Source: Akkermansiaceae bacterium (GTDB taxonomy: Bacteria; Verrucomicrobiota; Verrucomicrobiia; Verrucomicrobiales; Akkermansiaceae). From it: a DNA stretch of 64,000 nucleotides. The position numbers were made by a program, and so were the translations under genes. Within the stretch, counting starts at the first letter, position 1, and each line of letters starts with the position of its first letter. Below are positions 1 through 11,200 of this stretch, in pieces. Location of the stretch: contig JAQWSX010000103.1 in the NCBI GenBank assembly GCA_029242935.1, forward strand, positions 54,181 through 118,180, given 5' to 3'. The notes beneath the pieces are model-generated. The model was not told the DNA's origin, did no database searches, and saw only the letters and a program-made list of their open reading frames with translations.

Positions 1-2
1 AT

Positions 3-3000
3 TGGAATCAGACCGAATTACTCGTAAGCTCCGCTGCCCCTCAGGGTGGCCCGTTGAGATCAGGCGATAGTAGCCAGATCGCCAGTCCCGTAGCAGGTGC
101 AATCGTTGATTCCGCCGGTAATGCGACCACCACAACTGTGTCCTTCAATTTTGACGGAGCCCGGACCAGCTCGGCTTACGGCACTCCCGCCGCCAGTCTT
201 TTAAATACTTACCTTTCCGCTAACTCAGATACCCCCGCAGGGATCCAAATCAACAATATCCCAAAATCCTTCATCACCTACGATGTTTACGTGTATCTAT
301 CGGCGGCTAGCCTAGGTCCACTTACAACTCTAAGACGAGACGGGTTTTTCCAGTTAAGTGCCATGATGAGACCGCTAGCTGCAGGAGGTGAATTAGACTT
401 TATTTTGTATTACCCAACTACTGGCCCGAGCGCCCCTCTTGCCAATGTTGTTCGCTATGAAGGCCTAATTGGACGCACGGTCTCATTTGAGAGCTTCCGA
501 ACATCAGGAAATGCCTCTGGAATCGCAGGGATCCAGATCATTAACACTAGTGGAGATGCTGACTCCGATGGCCTTCCCGATTGGTGGGAGATTCTGCACC
601 ATTCAGATGTCACGTTGAATGACGATCCGGACGGTGATTCATTAAATTGGCTCGAAGAGTTTAGGGCCCGCAGCCATCCTTGGAAAGCGGATACCGATGG
701 CGACGGTCTTGGCGATGCTGCAGAAGCCGCAGCGGGCAGCAATCCTAATTTCGGAGATACTGATAACGATGGGCTTTCGGATTTTGATGAATTGAATCAC
801 CCTCTCCGGAGTGACCCGACTCGCCCAGATACAGATGGTAATGGGGTGGATGATGCCAGCGAGAGATTAAACTTTTCTGACCCAAGGGATAGAAGGTTCT
901 CTTCTCTGCCTGTTCCGGTTTTCGTCAGCGCAACTGAAGTCTTATGGCAAGCAACCGACCTGCAATTCGTGAACGACCACGGTAATGGGGTTAGGAGCGA
1001 CGGCGGGGCAGAGCGAGACTTCATCGATTGGAAGGTCGGCAATCTTACAGTCGATGCCCCCGATTGCCTTAGAATGAGATTGCTTCGGCGGGAAGGGAAA
1101 ATTGTTTTTCTTTTCAACACCACGGGTCAGGGAAGCTTTAGACGAAATGGGAATAACTTATACTACCGCGACAACAGTAAAGACCTCACCAAGGCACTTG
1201 GCTTCGCGGGATTTGGCTCCTGTGACACCTCTGATCCTCTCACCTTCCGGGTCCAAGCATTGAGCGATCGAAGCGCAAGAGTTAATTGGACGGTTAGCTT
1301 TTCCATTATTAATCAAAAATCGGGAATCACGATTGCCGAGCGGAAATTTACTGGATGCGAAGCCGCGCCTTCCGTGGTCGACCGATCAGCGGTCTGGGGA
1401 AATGTTAATGCTCCAGGAAGCTCGAAAATGAATCTCAGTCAGGGACTAAAGCTCTACCGTTCATCGACCCCAGTGGAACTTCTCAACGGGCTCTCCCACT
1501 TCGCGGATGGGGATAATGATGGGATGTACGATTCTTATGAACTAACCCATGGATTCAACCTGAATAACCCTTCTGACAGCTTGCTTGACAAAGACTCCGA
1601 CGGTCTTTCAAACCTGCTCGAAGCACTTTTGGGGACCGACCCGTCCCGACCTGATAGTGATGGCGATGGTGTCAGTGACTCTCTGGAAGCGGCCCAATTC
1701 ACAGATCCAAATTCAGCTGATTCATTACCTCCACTCTATAGCCAGCAGGTATTAGGAGGCGCAGACTTGAACAACAATGGGATGTCCGACCTCTGGGAGG
1801 CACACTTTGGTGCAGGACGACTCAAACCAACAGACGATGATGATGGAGACGGATTCACTAATGAAGATGAGGCTAGATTTGGCAGCGATCCTTTTGACCC
1901 TAAATCAAACTTCCGGGTCATCACTGAAAAGTCTGAGATGCCTAATTCGCTCGATATCTGTTTTCCGAGATTGCTCCTGAAATCACAGCAAATATATTCA
2001 TCGAACAACCTTCAGGATTTTGCGCTATCCCAAGCCGATTTGTCCGTCAATGGAGGTGAGTTCCGCGCCACCGTTCCCTTGAGCTTATCGCGCGAATTCT
2101 TCCGGGTTACAATCTCGGATCGTGATCTTGATTCGGATGGTTTAAGTGACTGGGATGAGAGCATTCTTGGTTCGGAATCAACGGACCCTGACTCGCTGGG
2201 GAGAGCGGTAGCCTACGATAACAATAATGATGGTATTCCAGACGGAACCATACCCGGCGACCGAGCGATCTACTTAGAAAGATTTACCAACCGTGCTTCT
2301 CTTGCACTTGGCCTCGGCAGTGCCACTCCTACTCGCACCGAGGCTTCTCGTCTTTTGTTGCAAGGTTCATTTGGTCCAACCATGTCTGAAATTGAAAATG
2401 TTCGCAGACAAGGCATAGAAGGCTGGATCGATGATCAAATCGAAAGCCAGCCAGCAACCCACCATGAGGACTACATTAGAGAGATCGAAAATGACCTGAA
2501 TGGCCCCCGAGTTGATAATAGCTACCACATCTTTAATAATGAGCGGCTTGAAGATGGAAACCTCCAATCTGCTTTTGCTCGCGCCGCAATTTCTGGCCCT
2601 GATCAACTCCGACAGAGGGTTGCCTTTGCATTATCACAGATTCTCGTAATCTCACGCCAAGATAGCAACATTGACCAAAACGTCCGCAGTCTTTCCCGCT
2701 ATTATGACAGGCTCGTTAACCATGCTTTTGGGAACTACTACGACCTCCTCATGGGAGTAACCCTTGATGCAAACATGGGGCGTTATCTTTCCCACGTTGG
2801 TAATCTCCCACCAGATCCTTCTATTAATCGTTATCCCGACGAAAATTATGCCAGGGAGGTCATGCAGTTATTCTCAATTGGACTCTGGGAACTAAACCAA
2901 GATGGGACGCGGAAACTTGATGATAAGGGGAACCCAATCCCGACCTATGACAACGACGCCATCACCGAACTTGCGCGAGTGATGACAGGTCTTTGGTTTG

Positions 3001-3911
3001 CAAAACCACGCTGGGGAATTCAATCCAAGCAAGATCAGGAACACCTCTTGCCGATGGTGCTTTTCCCCGAAAAGCATGACTTCGGTGAGAAAACACTGCT
3101 CAACAATTTTGTCATTCCTGCGAGAACTCCAAGCATTGAAAATGGCATGCAAGATATTCGTGATGCTATCAGACACCTTTTTGAGCACCCCAACTGCGCT
3201 CCCTTTATTTCCCGCTCCCTGATTCAATTTCTTATCACGAGTAATCCAAAGCCAGCCTATGTGGAGCGGATTTCTTCGGTTTTCGCCAATAACGGATATG
3301 GCGAACGGGGCGACCTCGGTGCAGTCGTAAAGGCGATCTTAATGGATCCAGAGGCCCGTGATCCTGCCATTGCTGCTTCAACTGAATTCGGACTCTTCCG
3401 GGAGCCAGTCATTCGGACGATGCACCTCGCGAAACTGACGAAGATGAACCGGTCTGGTAATCTTGTTTGGTGGGATTACGGGCAATATTTTGAAGACACC
3501 TTGCAGATGCCAATGAACTCTCCGACGGTTTTCAATTTTTACCGACCCGACTACTCGCCACCCGGCAGCCTTGGCCTAGCGGGCCTAGATGGTCCTGCGT
3601 TGGAAATTGCTAATTCCTACACTCTAATTTCCTCCCCCAATCGTTTTTGGAAAATTGCTGATCGAGGGTTCCTAATTAATGGCCGTTATCAATTTACTCC
3701 GGATTACGAGGACTTCATGCCTTATCTAGAAGACTCGGACGTCCTCTTAGATTACCTTAACATTGTCGTTTGCGCCGGGGGCATGAGTGCCAAAACAAGA
3801 TCGATCATTAAATCCAACCTCGCCAACACTGCGATCTCCGATCCTGTGGAAAAAGCCCGCCTCGCAGTTTACCTGGTCATGATGTCCCCCGAAGGGGCTG
3901 TACAACGCTAG
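3..3911 (+). CDS. DUF1800 domain-containing protein with multiple thrombospondin type-3-like Ca-binding repeats (5' partial; frame open to the left edge)
   Basis: The listed ORF starts at a TTG (54), but the frame is open upstream to the window edge (WNQTELLVSSAAPQGGP...). Repeated DxDxDGxxDxxE motifs; C-terminal DUF1800-like region (RLLLQGSFGPTMSEIENVRRQGIEGWIDDQI, NYAREVMQLFSIGLWELNQDG). Confidence 0.88.
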   Translation, partial: WNQTELLVSSAAPQGGPLRSGDSSQIASPVAGAIVDSAGNATTTTVSFNFDGARTSSAYGTPAASLLNTYLSANSDTPAGIQINNIPKSFITYDVYVYLSAASLGPLTTLRRDGFFQLSAMMRPLAAGGELDFILYYPTTGPSAPLANVVRYEGLIGRTVSFESFRTSGNASGIAGIQIINTSGDADSDGLPDWWEILHHSDVTLNDDPDGDSLNWLEEFRARSHPWKADTDGDGLGDAAEAAAGSNPNFGDTDNDGLSDFDELNHPLRSDPTRPDTDGNGVDDASERLNFSDPRDRRFSSLPVPVFVSATEVLWQATDLQFVNDHGNGVRSDGGAERDFIDWKVGNLTVDAPDCLRMRLLRREGKIVFLFNTTGQGSFRRNGNNLYYRDNSKDLTKALGFAGFGSCDTSDPLTFRVQALSDRSARVNWTVSFSIINQKSGITIAERKFTGCEAAPSVVDRSAVWGNVNAPGSSKMNLSQGLKLYRSSTPVELLNGLSHFADGDNDGMYDSYELTHGFNLNNPSDSLLDKDSDGLSNLLEALLGTDPSRPDSDGDGVSDSLEAAQFTDPNSADSLPPLYSQQVLGGADLNNNGMSDLWEAHFGAGRLKPTDDDDGDGFTNEDEARFGSDPFDPKSNFRVITEKSEMPNSLDICFPRLLLKSQQIYSSNNLQDFALSQADLSVNGGEFRATVPLSLSREFFRVTISDRDLDSDGLSDWDESILGSESTDPDSLGRAVAYDNNNDGIPDGTIPGDRAIYLERFTNRASLALGLGSATPTRTEASRLLLQGSFGPTMSEIENVRRQGIEGWIDDQIESQPATHHEDYIREIENDLNGPRVDNSYHIFNNERLEDGNLQSAFARAAISGPDQLRQRVAFALSQILVISRQDSNIDQNVRSLSRYYDRLVNHAFGNYYDLLMGVTLDANMGRYLSHVGNLPPDPSINRYPDENYAREVMQLFSIGLWELNQDGTRKLDDKGNPIPTYDNDAITELARVMTGLWFAKPRWGIQSKQDQEHLLPMVLFPEKHDFGEKTLLNNFVIPARTPSIENGMQDIRDAIRHLFEHPNCAPFISRSLIQFLITSNPKPAYVERISSVFANNGYGERGDLGAVVKAILMDPEARDPAIAASTEFGLFREPVIRTMHLAKLTKMNRSGNLVWWDYGQYFEDTLQMPMNSPTVFNFYRPDYSPPGSLGLAGLDGPALEIANSYTLISSPNRFWKIADRGFLINGRYQFTPDYEDFMPYLEDSDVLLDYLNIVVCAGGMSAKTRSIIKSNLANTAISDPVEKARLAVYLVMMSPEGAVQR

Positions 3912-3928
3912 ACCCTATCAACAAGGAT

Positions 3929-5401
3929 ATGTCTTCTCTTCATAAACTCTCCCGTCGTTCCTTCATGGGTGAAAGCTCTTGTGCAGCCCTTGGATCAACT
4001 TCTATTATGTCGACCCTCTTGAATCTCAAGATGGCTAATAACGCAGTTGCCGCAGATCTTCCAACTGACTCAGAAGACCGAAAAACGCTGGTCTGCCTCT
4101 ATCTCCTCGGTGGTATTGACTCATACAACGTTCTCATACCTAACGACACCGCACGATATGCCGACTACGCAGCAACTCGAACCAACCTCGCTCTAGCTCA
4201 ACAGTCTCTATTACCCTTGAGCCAAAGCGTAAATGGTGACGGTCAGGAATATGCGATTCACCCTGCTATGGGAGGCTTACAAAAGCTCTTTAACGGAAAT
4301 GGGACACCAGAGGGGCCACGCAGACTTTCCTTCATCTCCAATATCGGAACACTCATTGAACCGATGACGAGGAACCAATACAAGGATCGCCTCAAGCCCC
4401 GGCCCCGCGGCCTCTTTTCACACAGTGACCAATCCGAGCAGTGGCAGACTTCATTGCCCCAAGGTGAAACCAACCTAACTGGGTGGGCCGGGCGGACGGC
4501 CGACATTCTACACGACCAATCAAATGGGGGCTCAAAAACCTCGATGAGCATCTCGCTCGCTGGAAATAATATTTTTCAAGTGGGTAGAGATACCCAGCAG
4601 TTTGTGATGACGCACCGTGGTGCTTTGACCTTTTCGGAGCTAAGCGGTAATAATCACCCCACCGCACTCAAAAACCTCGCGCTCCGATCAATGATGGAGC
4701 AGCAGTATAACCATCTGATGGAAAAGGCCTTTGCTGAACTCACCAACCAAAGTCTCGACCAGCAGGAGTTTGTCCAAGGTGAATTCGACGCTCTTGAAGA
4801 AGGTTTTGCGGGGGTTTCTTTTCCAGATTCCGGTATCGCTCGCAACCTTCTTGCGACACTTAAGACCATCGCCCTGCGCGCCAAACTTGGGTTAAGACGA
4901 CAGACCATCTTCGTTTCCCGCGGAGGATGGGATCACCACAGTTCGCTCATCGAACCTCAACAGAACCTTCTCGCCGAACTCACTCCAGCTCTTGCCGCTT
5001 TTCAACAAGGTCTTGAAAACTGTGGCCTTGCCGATTCGGTGCTGACATTCTCAGCCTCCGATTTTGCCCGAACTCTTCGCTCGAATGGCTCCGGATCGGA
5101 TCACGCTTGGGGCGGAAACCAATTTGTCATGGGGGGCGCGGTTGCCGGAGGGCAAGTTCTAGGTCAATACCCGAGCCTCGCCCCCGATTCTCCGAATGAT
5201 GTTGGCCGGGGTGGGCGGATTCTTCCGACTACTTCAGTTGATGCTCTCGTTGCCGAACTCCTCCTTTGGTTTGGGCTAGAGGGCCGGGCAAACTTCGAGC
5301 AGGTTCTTCCGAATCTTAGCAATTTTTATGATATTGGGGATGCAGAGGCCAGCGATCCTTCGACTCTACCGATTGGCTTCTTGAAACCCGATTCCTTTTA
5401 A
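3929..5401 (+). CDS. DUF1501 domain-containing protein, probable Tat-exported
   Basis: N-terminal SRRSFMGESSCAALG twin-arginine-like signal; LVCLYLLGGIDSYNVLIP, GLFSHSDQSEQWQ and GSGSDHAWGGNQFVMGGAV motifs; directly follows the DUF1800 gene. Confidence 0.88.
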   Translation: MSSLHKLSRRSFMGESSCAALGSTSIMSTLLNLKMANNAVAADLPTDSEDRKTLVCLYLLGGIDSYNVLIPNDTARYADYAATRTNLALAQQSLLPLSQSVNGDGQEYAIHPAMGGLQKLFNGNGTPEGPRRLSFISNIGTLIEPMTRNQYKDRLKPRPRGLFSHSDQSEQWQTSLPQGETNLTGWAGRTADILHDQSNGGSKTSMSISLAGNNIFQVGRDTQQFVMTHRGALTFSELSGNNHPTALKNLALRSMMEQQYNHLMEKAFAELTNQSLDQQEFVQGEFDALEEGFAGVSFPDSGIARNLLATLKTIALRAKLGLRRQTIFVSRGGWDHHSSLIEPQQNLLAELTPALAAFQQGLENCGLADSVLTFSASDFARTLRSNGSGSDHAWGGNQFVMGGAVAGGQVLGQYPSLAPDSPNDVGRGGRILPTTSVDALVAELLLWFGLEGRANFEQVLPNLSNFYDIGDAEASDPSTLPIGFLKPDSF

Positions 5402-5902
5402 ATGAAAGCCAGGATCTTTGGAGCCTGCGTGGCTCTCACCATTCTTGTTTCACTGATTAATCGAAGATCACCCGAACCGGAAACAAAAGACGGTGCTCCG
5501 CAGAACGAGGCCAATCTTGTCTTTTCCAAGGAGCCTCCCGATCCGGTTCTCTCAGATACGATGCTGGCGGGGTATGCAGGAAAAGACACCTCGGCTGCCG
5601 AGGACCTTGAAATGATGGCTCGCTTTATCGATAGTGTTTTTCTGTTGGTCAAGAAACGGGACACTGCGGACTATTCCACTAATGAAGATCTTGTCCTTTT
5701 TCTTCACGGGAGTAATTCGCACCGGCGGCCTTTTCTAGCCCAAGATGGACCGGCCTTGAACAGCAAAGGACAACTCGTAGATCGTTGGAATTCGCCGTTA
5801 ATCCTCCACCCGGTTTCTCAGAAACTTTTGGAACTCCGTTCAGCCGGAGGAGACAAGATACCCTACACTAAAGATGACCTTCTCTGGCCCGATCAAAGCT
5901 GA
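5402..5902 (+). CDS. small secreted/membrane-anchored protein with pseudopilin-like C-terminus
   Basis: ATG immediately follows the DUF1501 stop codon; N-terminal hydrophobic segment; C-terminus GQLVDRWNSPLILHPVSQKLLELRSAGGDKIPYTKDDL resembles the GspG-type C-terminal domain. Confidence 0.65.
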   Translation: MKARIFGACVALTILVSLINRRSPEPETKDGAPQNEANLVFSKEPPDPVLSDTMLAGYAGKDTSAAEDLEMMARFIDSVFLLVKKRDTADYSTNEDLVLFLHGSNSHRRPFLAQDGPALNSKGQLVDRWNSPLILHPVSQKLLELRSAGGDKIPYTKDDLLWPDQS

Positions 5903-5958
5903 ACAATCCTCTGCAACAAATGAGGAATTAAGGGCCAAGTCGACGATTTGGACTAGGA

Positions 5959-7332
5959 CTACATCTCAAGCATCATCCGAGTTGGATTCTCAAGGCTATC
6001 CTTAATCCGAATTAAAAAACTCACCGCTTCTTTTCCATCAACAAGGCGGTGATCGTAACTCAAGGCCAGATACATCATTGGGCGGATCTCAACCTTTCCG
6101 TTCACCGCCATCGGGCGCTGCTGAATGGTATGCATACCGAGAATTCCGCTCTGTGGCGGGTTCAAGATCGGTGTGCTTAACAGTGAACCGTAAACGCCTC
6201 CGTTAGAAATTGTAAAGACTCCCCCAGAGAGATCTGAAAGTTCAATCTTACCCTCTTTCGAGCGGAGAGAGTAATCGATAATGTCCTTCTCAACTTGTGC
6301 GAAAGATTTTTGATCACAGTCACGGACGACTGGAACAATCAACCCCTTCTCGGTTCCCATTGCGATTCCAATGTCATAGAAATGGTTCTCGATGATTTCG
6401 TCACCTTCGATACGTGCATTAATGGAGGGCACATCTCTGAGGGCTTGGACAACAGCCTTTGTGAAAAGAGACATAAAGCCAAGTTTCACACCATGCTTAC
6501 TCACGAATTCCTCTTGAACCGATTTTCTCAACTTCATGACTTCGGTCATATCGACCTCGTTGAAAGTTGTGAGAATAGCGGCCGCCTGCTGAGCATTCAC
6601 CAAGTGCTGGGCGATCTTACGACGAAGTGGCGTCATCTTCTTCCGCGTTACCCTCAATTCATCGGCACCAACGTCCGGCTTTGGGGTAGATGCAGTAGAT
6701 AATTCAACCGGCGCTGCCGGAGATTTAACACTGGTCGGTTCGGGCTTTGGAGCCTCAGGAGTCGATGAGACCGGTGCCTCAGAAAGCTCAATTGACCCTA
6801 ATTTCTCGCCAATCGAGACTTCAGTGCCTTCGGCGACTTCGATCGTAACAATTCCAGAAACTTCTGCTTCCAACTCGCTCGAGACTTTGTCGGTGTCCAG
6901 TGAAACAAGGGACTGCCCTTTCTCTACGTAATCATGATTGGATACCGCCCAAGCTGCTACGGTGGCTGATGTGATAGACTCACCGGCAGCAGGAACGATG
7001 ATGTCAATTTTTTCGCCCTTAGATTCTAGCGTTTCTGCTGATGATTTCTCCGGTGGGGATGGGGCCAGTTCTGAGGCAGGAACGACCTCACTCACAGCGG
7101 CTTCGTCGATCAAACCGATCACTGTCCCAATCTCGACTTCTTCACCTTCATGGATAATGATCGAGATCTTTCCGGCAATTTCGGCCTCCAGCTCATTCGA
7201 GATTTTGTCAGTCTCAAGTGTGACAAGGGCTTCCCCCTTTTCGACAGTAGCCCCATCGGCGATATGCCATCTTGCAACAAGCGCGGAAACGATTGATTCT
7301 CCGACTGGTGGGATTTTTATTTGGTGAGACAT
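5959..7332 (-). CDS. sucB: dihydrolipoyl succinyltransferase (2-oxoglutarate dehydrogenase E2), two lipoyl domains
   Basis: Starts at [13 protein letters not shown] (7332); lipoyl motifs [12 protein letters not shown] and [12 protein letters not shown]; catalytic-domain motif DHRLVDG. The longer ORF (to 7767) overlaps sucA and is not used. Confidence 0.93.
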   Translation of the reverse strand: MSHQIKIPPVGESIVSALVARWHIADGATVEKGEALVTLETDKISNELEAEIAGKISIIIHEGEEVEIGTVIGLIDEAAVSEVVPASELAPSPPEKSSAETLESKGEKIDIIVPAAGESITSATVAAWAVSNHDYVEKGQSLVSLDTDKVSSELEAEVSGIVTIEVAEGTEVSIGEKLGSIELSEAPVSSTPEAPKPEPTSVKSPAAPVELSTASTPKPDVGADELRVTRKKMTPLRRKIAQHLVNAQQAAAILTTFNEVDMTEVMKLRKSVQEEFVSKHGVKLGFMSLFTKAVVQALRDVPSINARIEGDEIIENHFYDIGIAMGTEKGLIVPVVRDCDQKSFAQVEKDIIDYSLRSKEGKIELSDLSGGVFTISNGGVYGSLLSTPILNPPQSGILGMHTIQQRPMAVNGKVEIRPMMYLALSYDHRLVDGKEAVSFLIRIKDSLENPTRMMLEM

Positions 7333-7339
7333 TGGTCTG

Positions 7340-10126
7340 TTAAACTGAAAAGGCTTCTTCGCAGAGCATCTTTTGCTCGCGTTTATGGACGGCTTTGGAG
7401 CCAGTAGAGGGACTTGACGCACGATCGCGGCCCGCATACCGAGCTCTCCGGCCAGTGGCCTTCTTGAGTCGGGGCTGAATGTAACTCCAAGCTCCCATGT
7501 TGAGAGGTTCTTCTTGGCACCAGATAAACTTCTTCGCGGAACTGTATGGACTGATTGCCTGCTTAAGCGCTTCGATATGAAATGGATATAACTGCTCGAT
7601 ACGAACGATCGCAACATTCTTGATCCCGTTTTCTTCCCGATAGGCGAGGATATCGTAATAAACTTTACCAGAACAGAAGACGACACGGGAGACGTTCTCT
7701 GGCTTTTCGAACCCATAATTGTCGGGGAGCACCTCCTGAAATGAAGTGTCATCAAGGAAGTCCTCAACCTGCGAGACCGCTCGCGGATTATTCAATAGAC
7801 TCTTGGGAGTCATCACGATTAAGGGCTTTCGAGTCGGGGAATGCTTTTGGCGACGTAGGGCGTGAAAATATTGGGCGGGTGTCGTGAAATTACCTACGAT
7901 CATGTTTTTCTCGGCACACAGTTGCAGAAATCTCTCAAGCCGGGCACTCGAGTGCTCAGGTCCCATACCTTCATATCCGTGAGGAAGAAGCATTACGAGC
8001 GAGCTTGGGGTTTGCCATTTCGATTCCGCGGAAGAAATAAATTGGTCGATCAATACCTGCGCGCCATTCGCAAAATCGCCAAATTGCGCTTCCCACATAA
8101 TCAACATCTTCGGGCAACCCAGAGTGTAGCCATAGTCGAATCCAAGAACAGCAGCTTCCGAAAGAAGACTATTATAGACACAGAACTTTTCCTGATCATC
8201 ACTCAGATTGCTCAAAGGAACATAACGCTCTCGTGTTTCATAATCATACAAAACCGCGTGGCGCTGACTAAATGTTCCTCTCCGGCAATCCTGACCCGAA
8301 AGACGCACTGGAAAGCCTTCGGTCAACAAGCCGCCAAAGGCGAGGGCCTCTGCAAAGGCCCAATCAAACGGACCTCCATTTACTAAAGCTTCGCCGCGAC
8401 GCGGCACGAAGCGTTTAGCAAGCGTCGGGTGGAGCTGAAATCCTTCCGGAATCGTAGTGAGGACTCTGCCGATGTGCTGAAGGCGATCTAGCGGGATCCC
8501 GGTCACAACAGGATTATGAGAATACGGCGGCTGTGTCTCTGCAGTAGAACCAGTGTAAATATTAAGATTCCCCTCCTGTTCATTCTTGCGCATCTCCTCG
8601 AGACCGGCATCAAGACCATTCCAAATTTCATCGTGAATTTCTTGTCCCTCTCCGACAGTAAGGATTGCGGAGGCAACCAACTCGTCGAGATAAAGTTGAC
8701 CAGCAGTCTTACGCCCTGAAATCTTACGATAGATATGAGGTTGGGTGAATGCTGCTTGATCGGTTTCGTTATGGCCCTGACGACGGTAGCAATACATATC
8801 GATAACAACATCGCGCCCCCAAACTTGGCGGAATTCGAGGGCGAATTCCGCCGCCCAAATTAATTCCTCCGGGCGCTCACCGTTCACGTGCAAAATAGGA
8901 GCTTCGATCATCTTGGCGACGTCGGTCGCATAAGCAGAAGAGCGAGCATCCTCCGGCATGGTTGTAAACCCAATTTGATTGTTTACGACCAGGTGAATTG
9001 TTCCGCCAGTTCGATAGCCACCGAGTTGCGAAAGATTGAGAACCTCGGCAACCGGACCCTGCCCCGCAAAAGCAGCATCTCCATGAATTAAAAGGGGCAG
9101 AACTACTTTCCGATCAGTTTTGGCACCATCATCGCCAATCATTCGCTGGCGAGCCCGGGCCTTTCCTTCGACAACTGGATTGACGGCCTCAAGATGGCTA
9201 GGGTTGGCCGCTAGACTTACGCGAACCTCGCCATCTTCTAATTTACGGACTTTTTCGTATCCGAGGTGATATTTGACATCGCCGTCGCCCGCAACAAGAT
9301 CAGGAACGTAATTCGGTGTGAATTCATAAAGAAGTGTGGAAATAGATTTCTTCACGAAATGAGCGAGGACGTTGAGGCGCCCCCGGTGGGCCATGCCCAT
9401 TTCAATTTCCTTGATCCCGGAGGAAGGACAACCTTCAAGGATACGATTCAAAAGAATCATGAGTCCTTCGCTCCCTTCTAAAGAGAATCTTTTCTCGCCA
9501 AGGAATTTTTTGCCGAGAAAACTTTCAAAAAGCTCGGATTCCATCAACCAGCGAAGGGCCTTCTTGCTGTCTTCGCTGCTAATCGGTGGCGCGTAAACCT
9601 TATCCTCGATCCGCCGCCGAATCCAATCACGGACCTGCGTGTTGTGGATGTGCATAAACTCAAAGCCGGTCTTACCTGAATAGGTCTTCTTTAGTGAGGT
9701 TTCTAAATCGCTCAGCTTAATCGTCTGCCCATCACGGAAAAACTGGGTCGCAGCCTCCCGATCTAGGTCTTCGTTCGTGAATCCAAACGTCTTCAATTCA
9801 AGGCGCGGGTTAGCAGGCCCCGAGTTATGTAGCGGATTAATGTGAGCCTGAGTGTGGCCAAGTGTCCGATAATTGTAGACTAAACTTACAATTTTCCCTC
9901 GGAATGATAGCTGTTCCTCGGAAAGCGGTTGGTCAAGACGAACCGAATCAGCACCCACTTCAGGCTGTCCCTGGGGCCCACCTTTTCTAGGAACCGCCGA
10001 GCCGAGTTCAAATCCCTCGAAAAACGCAGCCCAATTTTCTTCCACAGAGCGGGGGTCAGCGCTCCACTGCGCATATTTTTGCTCCAAAAGTTCGGCATTT
10101 AACCGGGGCGAGATATGAGAAGACAT
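7340..10126 (-). CDS. sucA: 2-oxoglutarate dehydrogenase E1 component
   Basis: Full-length E1: [69 protein letters not shown]; 7 nt upstream of sucB. Confidence 0.96.
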   Translation of the reverse strand: MSSHISPRLNAELLEQKYAQWSADPRSVEENWAAFFEGFELGSAVPRKGGPQGQPEVGADSVRLDQPLSEEQLSFRGKIVSLVYNYRTLGHTQAHINPLHNSGPANPRLELKTFGFTNEDLDREAATQFFRDGQTIKLSDLETSLKKTYSGKTGFEFMHIHNTQVRDWIRRRIEDKVYAPPISSEDSKKALRWLMESELFESFLGKKFLGEKRFSLEGSEGLMILLNRILEGCPSSGIKEIEMGMAHRGRLNVLAHFVKKSISTLLYEFTPNYVPDLVAGDGDVKYHLGYEKVRKLEDGEVRVSLAANPSHLEAVNPVVEGKARARQRMIGDDGAKTDRKVVLPLLIHGDAAFAGQGPVAEVLNLSQLGGYRTGGTIHLVVNNQIGFTTMPEDARSSAYATDVAKMIEAPILHVNGERPEELIWAAEFALEFRQVWGRDVVIDMYCYRRQGHNETDQAAFTQPHIYRKISGRKTAGQLYLDELVASAILTVGEGQEIHDEIWNGLDAGLEEMRKNEQEGNLNIYTGSTAETQPPYSHNPVVTGIPLDRLQHIGRVLTTIPEGFQLHPTLAKRFVPRRGEALVNGGPFDWAFAEALAFGGLLTEGFPVRLSGQDCRRGTFSQRHAVLYDYETRERYVPLSNLSDDQEKFCVYNSLLSEAAVLGFDYGYTLGCPKMLIMWEAQFGDFANGAQVLIDQFISSAESKWQTPSSLVMLLPHGYEGMGPEHSSARLERFLQLCAEKNMIVGNFTTPAQYFHALRRQKHSPTRKPLIVMTPKSLLNNPRAVSQVEDFLDDTSFQEVLPDNYGFEKPENVSRVVFCSGKVYYDILAYREENGIKNVAIVRIEQLYPFHIEALKQAISPYSSAKKFIWCQEEPLNMGAWSYIQPRLKKATGRRARYAGRDRASSPSTGSKAVHKREQKMLCEEAFSV

Positions 10127-10255
10127 GTGTTATTGGGAAAGAACCTTTATCGCGATAGAATGACATTCATGCTTGGAACAGACTAAACATTGCCGTTAGG
10201 TAATGCGCACACCTGAGCGAGTCAACCCACACCAACGATTCTCTAAAAAAAAACC

Positions 10256-11188
10256 ATGATCGAGATTTCAAATCTCAGTAAAAGTTACGGGCGCCTCAAG
10301 GCCGTCGATCAAATTTCTTTCGAAGTCACCCGTGGAGAGATTGTCGGCTTTCTTGGACCAAACGGCGCTGGCAAGTCAACAACCCTCAAAATGTTAACGG
10401 GTTTCCTTCCCCCAACATCGGGTGCTGCACGAATTGCGGGAAAGGATATTTTCCGCGAATCGCTCGAGGTCCGAAAAAAAATCGGCTATATGCCGGAAAA
10501 TGTGCCTCTTTACACCGACATGAGGGTAAAAGAATACCTTCGATTCCGTGGAGGTCTCAAGGGACTGTCGAGGAGTCGTTTGCGAAAACGGCTGTCCGAA
10601 GTCATGGAAACCTGCGGGCTCACTCATGTCCGCCGAAAGATGATCAAGACCCTCTCCAAAGGCTACCGTCAGCGGGTTGGCCTAGCTGACGCACTGATCC
10701 ATGAGCCAGATTTGCTGATTTTGGACGAGCCGACCAATGGCTTAGACCCAAATCAAATCCGGGCGATTCGCAGCCTAATCAAGAATCTTGGCGAAAAGCA
10801 CACCATTCTCATTTCAACTCATATCCTCAGCGAAGTAGAAATGACCTGCAACAAGGTGGTGATTATTGATGAAGGCAAAATAAAAGCGGCCGATACTCCA
10901 GAGAACCTGGTCGGCTCTATGCGAACAGCTGGACGGGTCACGGTGGAGCTCAAAGCTCCGAAAAGTGAAGTCGAAGAAATTATTTTGGAATTCGACGAGA
11001 TCACCCGCGTGGTCGGCGAATCACTCCAAGATGACTGGAATCGCTTCACCCTCTTCGCTGCACCGAAAACCGACACCCGCCTGAAGATTAGTAATCTTGC
11101 CGCCGAAAAAAAGTGGCCCCTCCGTTCTCTGAGCCGCCGTATTGGCACCCTCGAGGAAGTTTTTATTGAACTCACCCGCAAAGATTAA
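10256..11188 (+). CDS. ABC transporter ATP-binding protein (GldA-like)
   Basis: Walker A GPNGAGKST, Walker B LLILDEPTNGLDPNQ, H-loop STHILSEVE. Confidence 0.93.
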   Translation: MIEISNLSKSYGRLKAVDQISFEVTRGEIVGFLGPNGAGKSTTLKMLTGFLPPTSGAARIAGKDIFRESLEVRKKIGYMPENVPLYTDMRVKEYLRFRGGLKGLSRSRLRKRLSEVMETCGLTHVRRKMIKTLSKGYRQRVGLADALIHEPDLLILDEPTNGLDPNQIRAIRSLIKNLGEKHTILISTHILSEVEMTCNKVVIIDEGKIKAADTPENLVGSMRTAGRVTVELKAPKSEVEEIILEFDEITRVVGESLQDDWNRFTLFAAPKTDTRLKISNLAAEKKWPLRSLSRRIGTLEEVFIELTRKD

Positions 11189-11200
11189 GCCCTCATTCTC

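Noticed and set aside
7333-7767. N-terminal extension of the 602-aa ORF listed at 5959..7767
   Set aside because: It lies antisense-free but out of frame inside the 3' end of sucA; the lipoyl domain starts cleanly at MSHQIKIPP (7332), so the extension is a shadow reading.
7862-8386. 174-aa + strand ORF
   Set aside because: Entirely antisense to sucA coding sequence, no recognisable domain, low-complexity composition typical of a shadow ORF.
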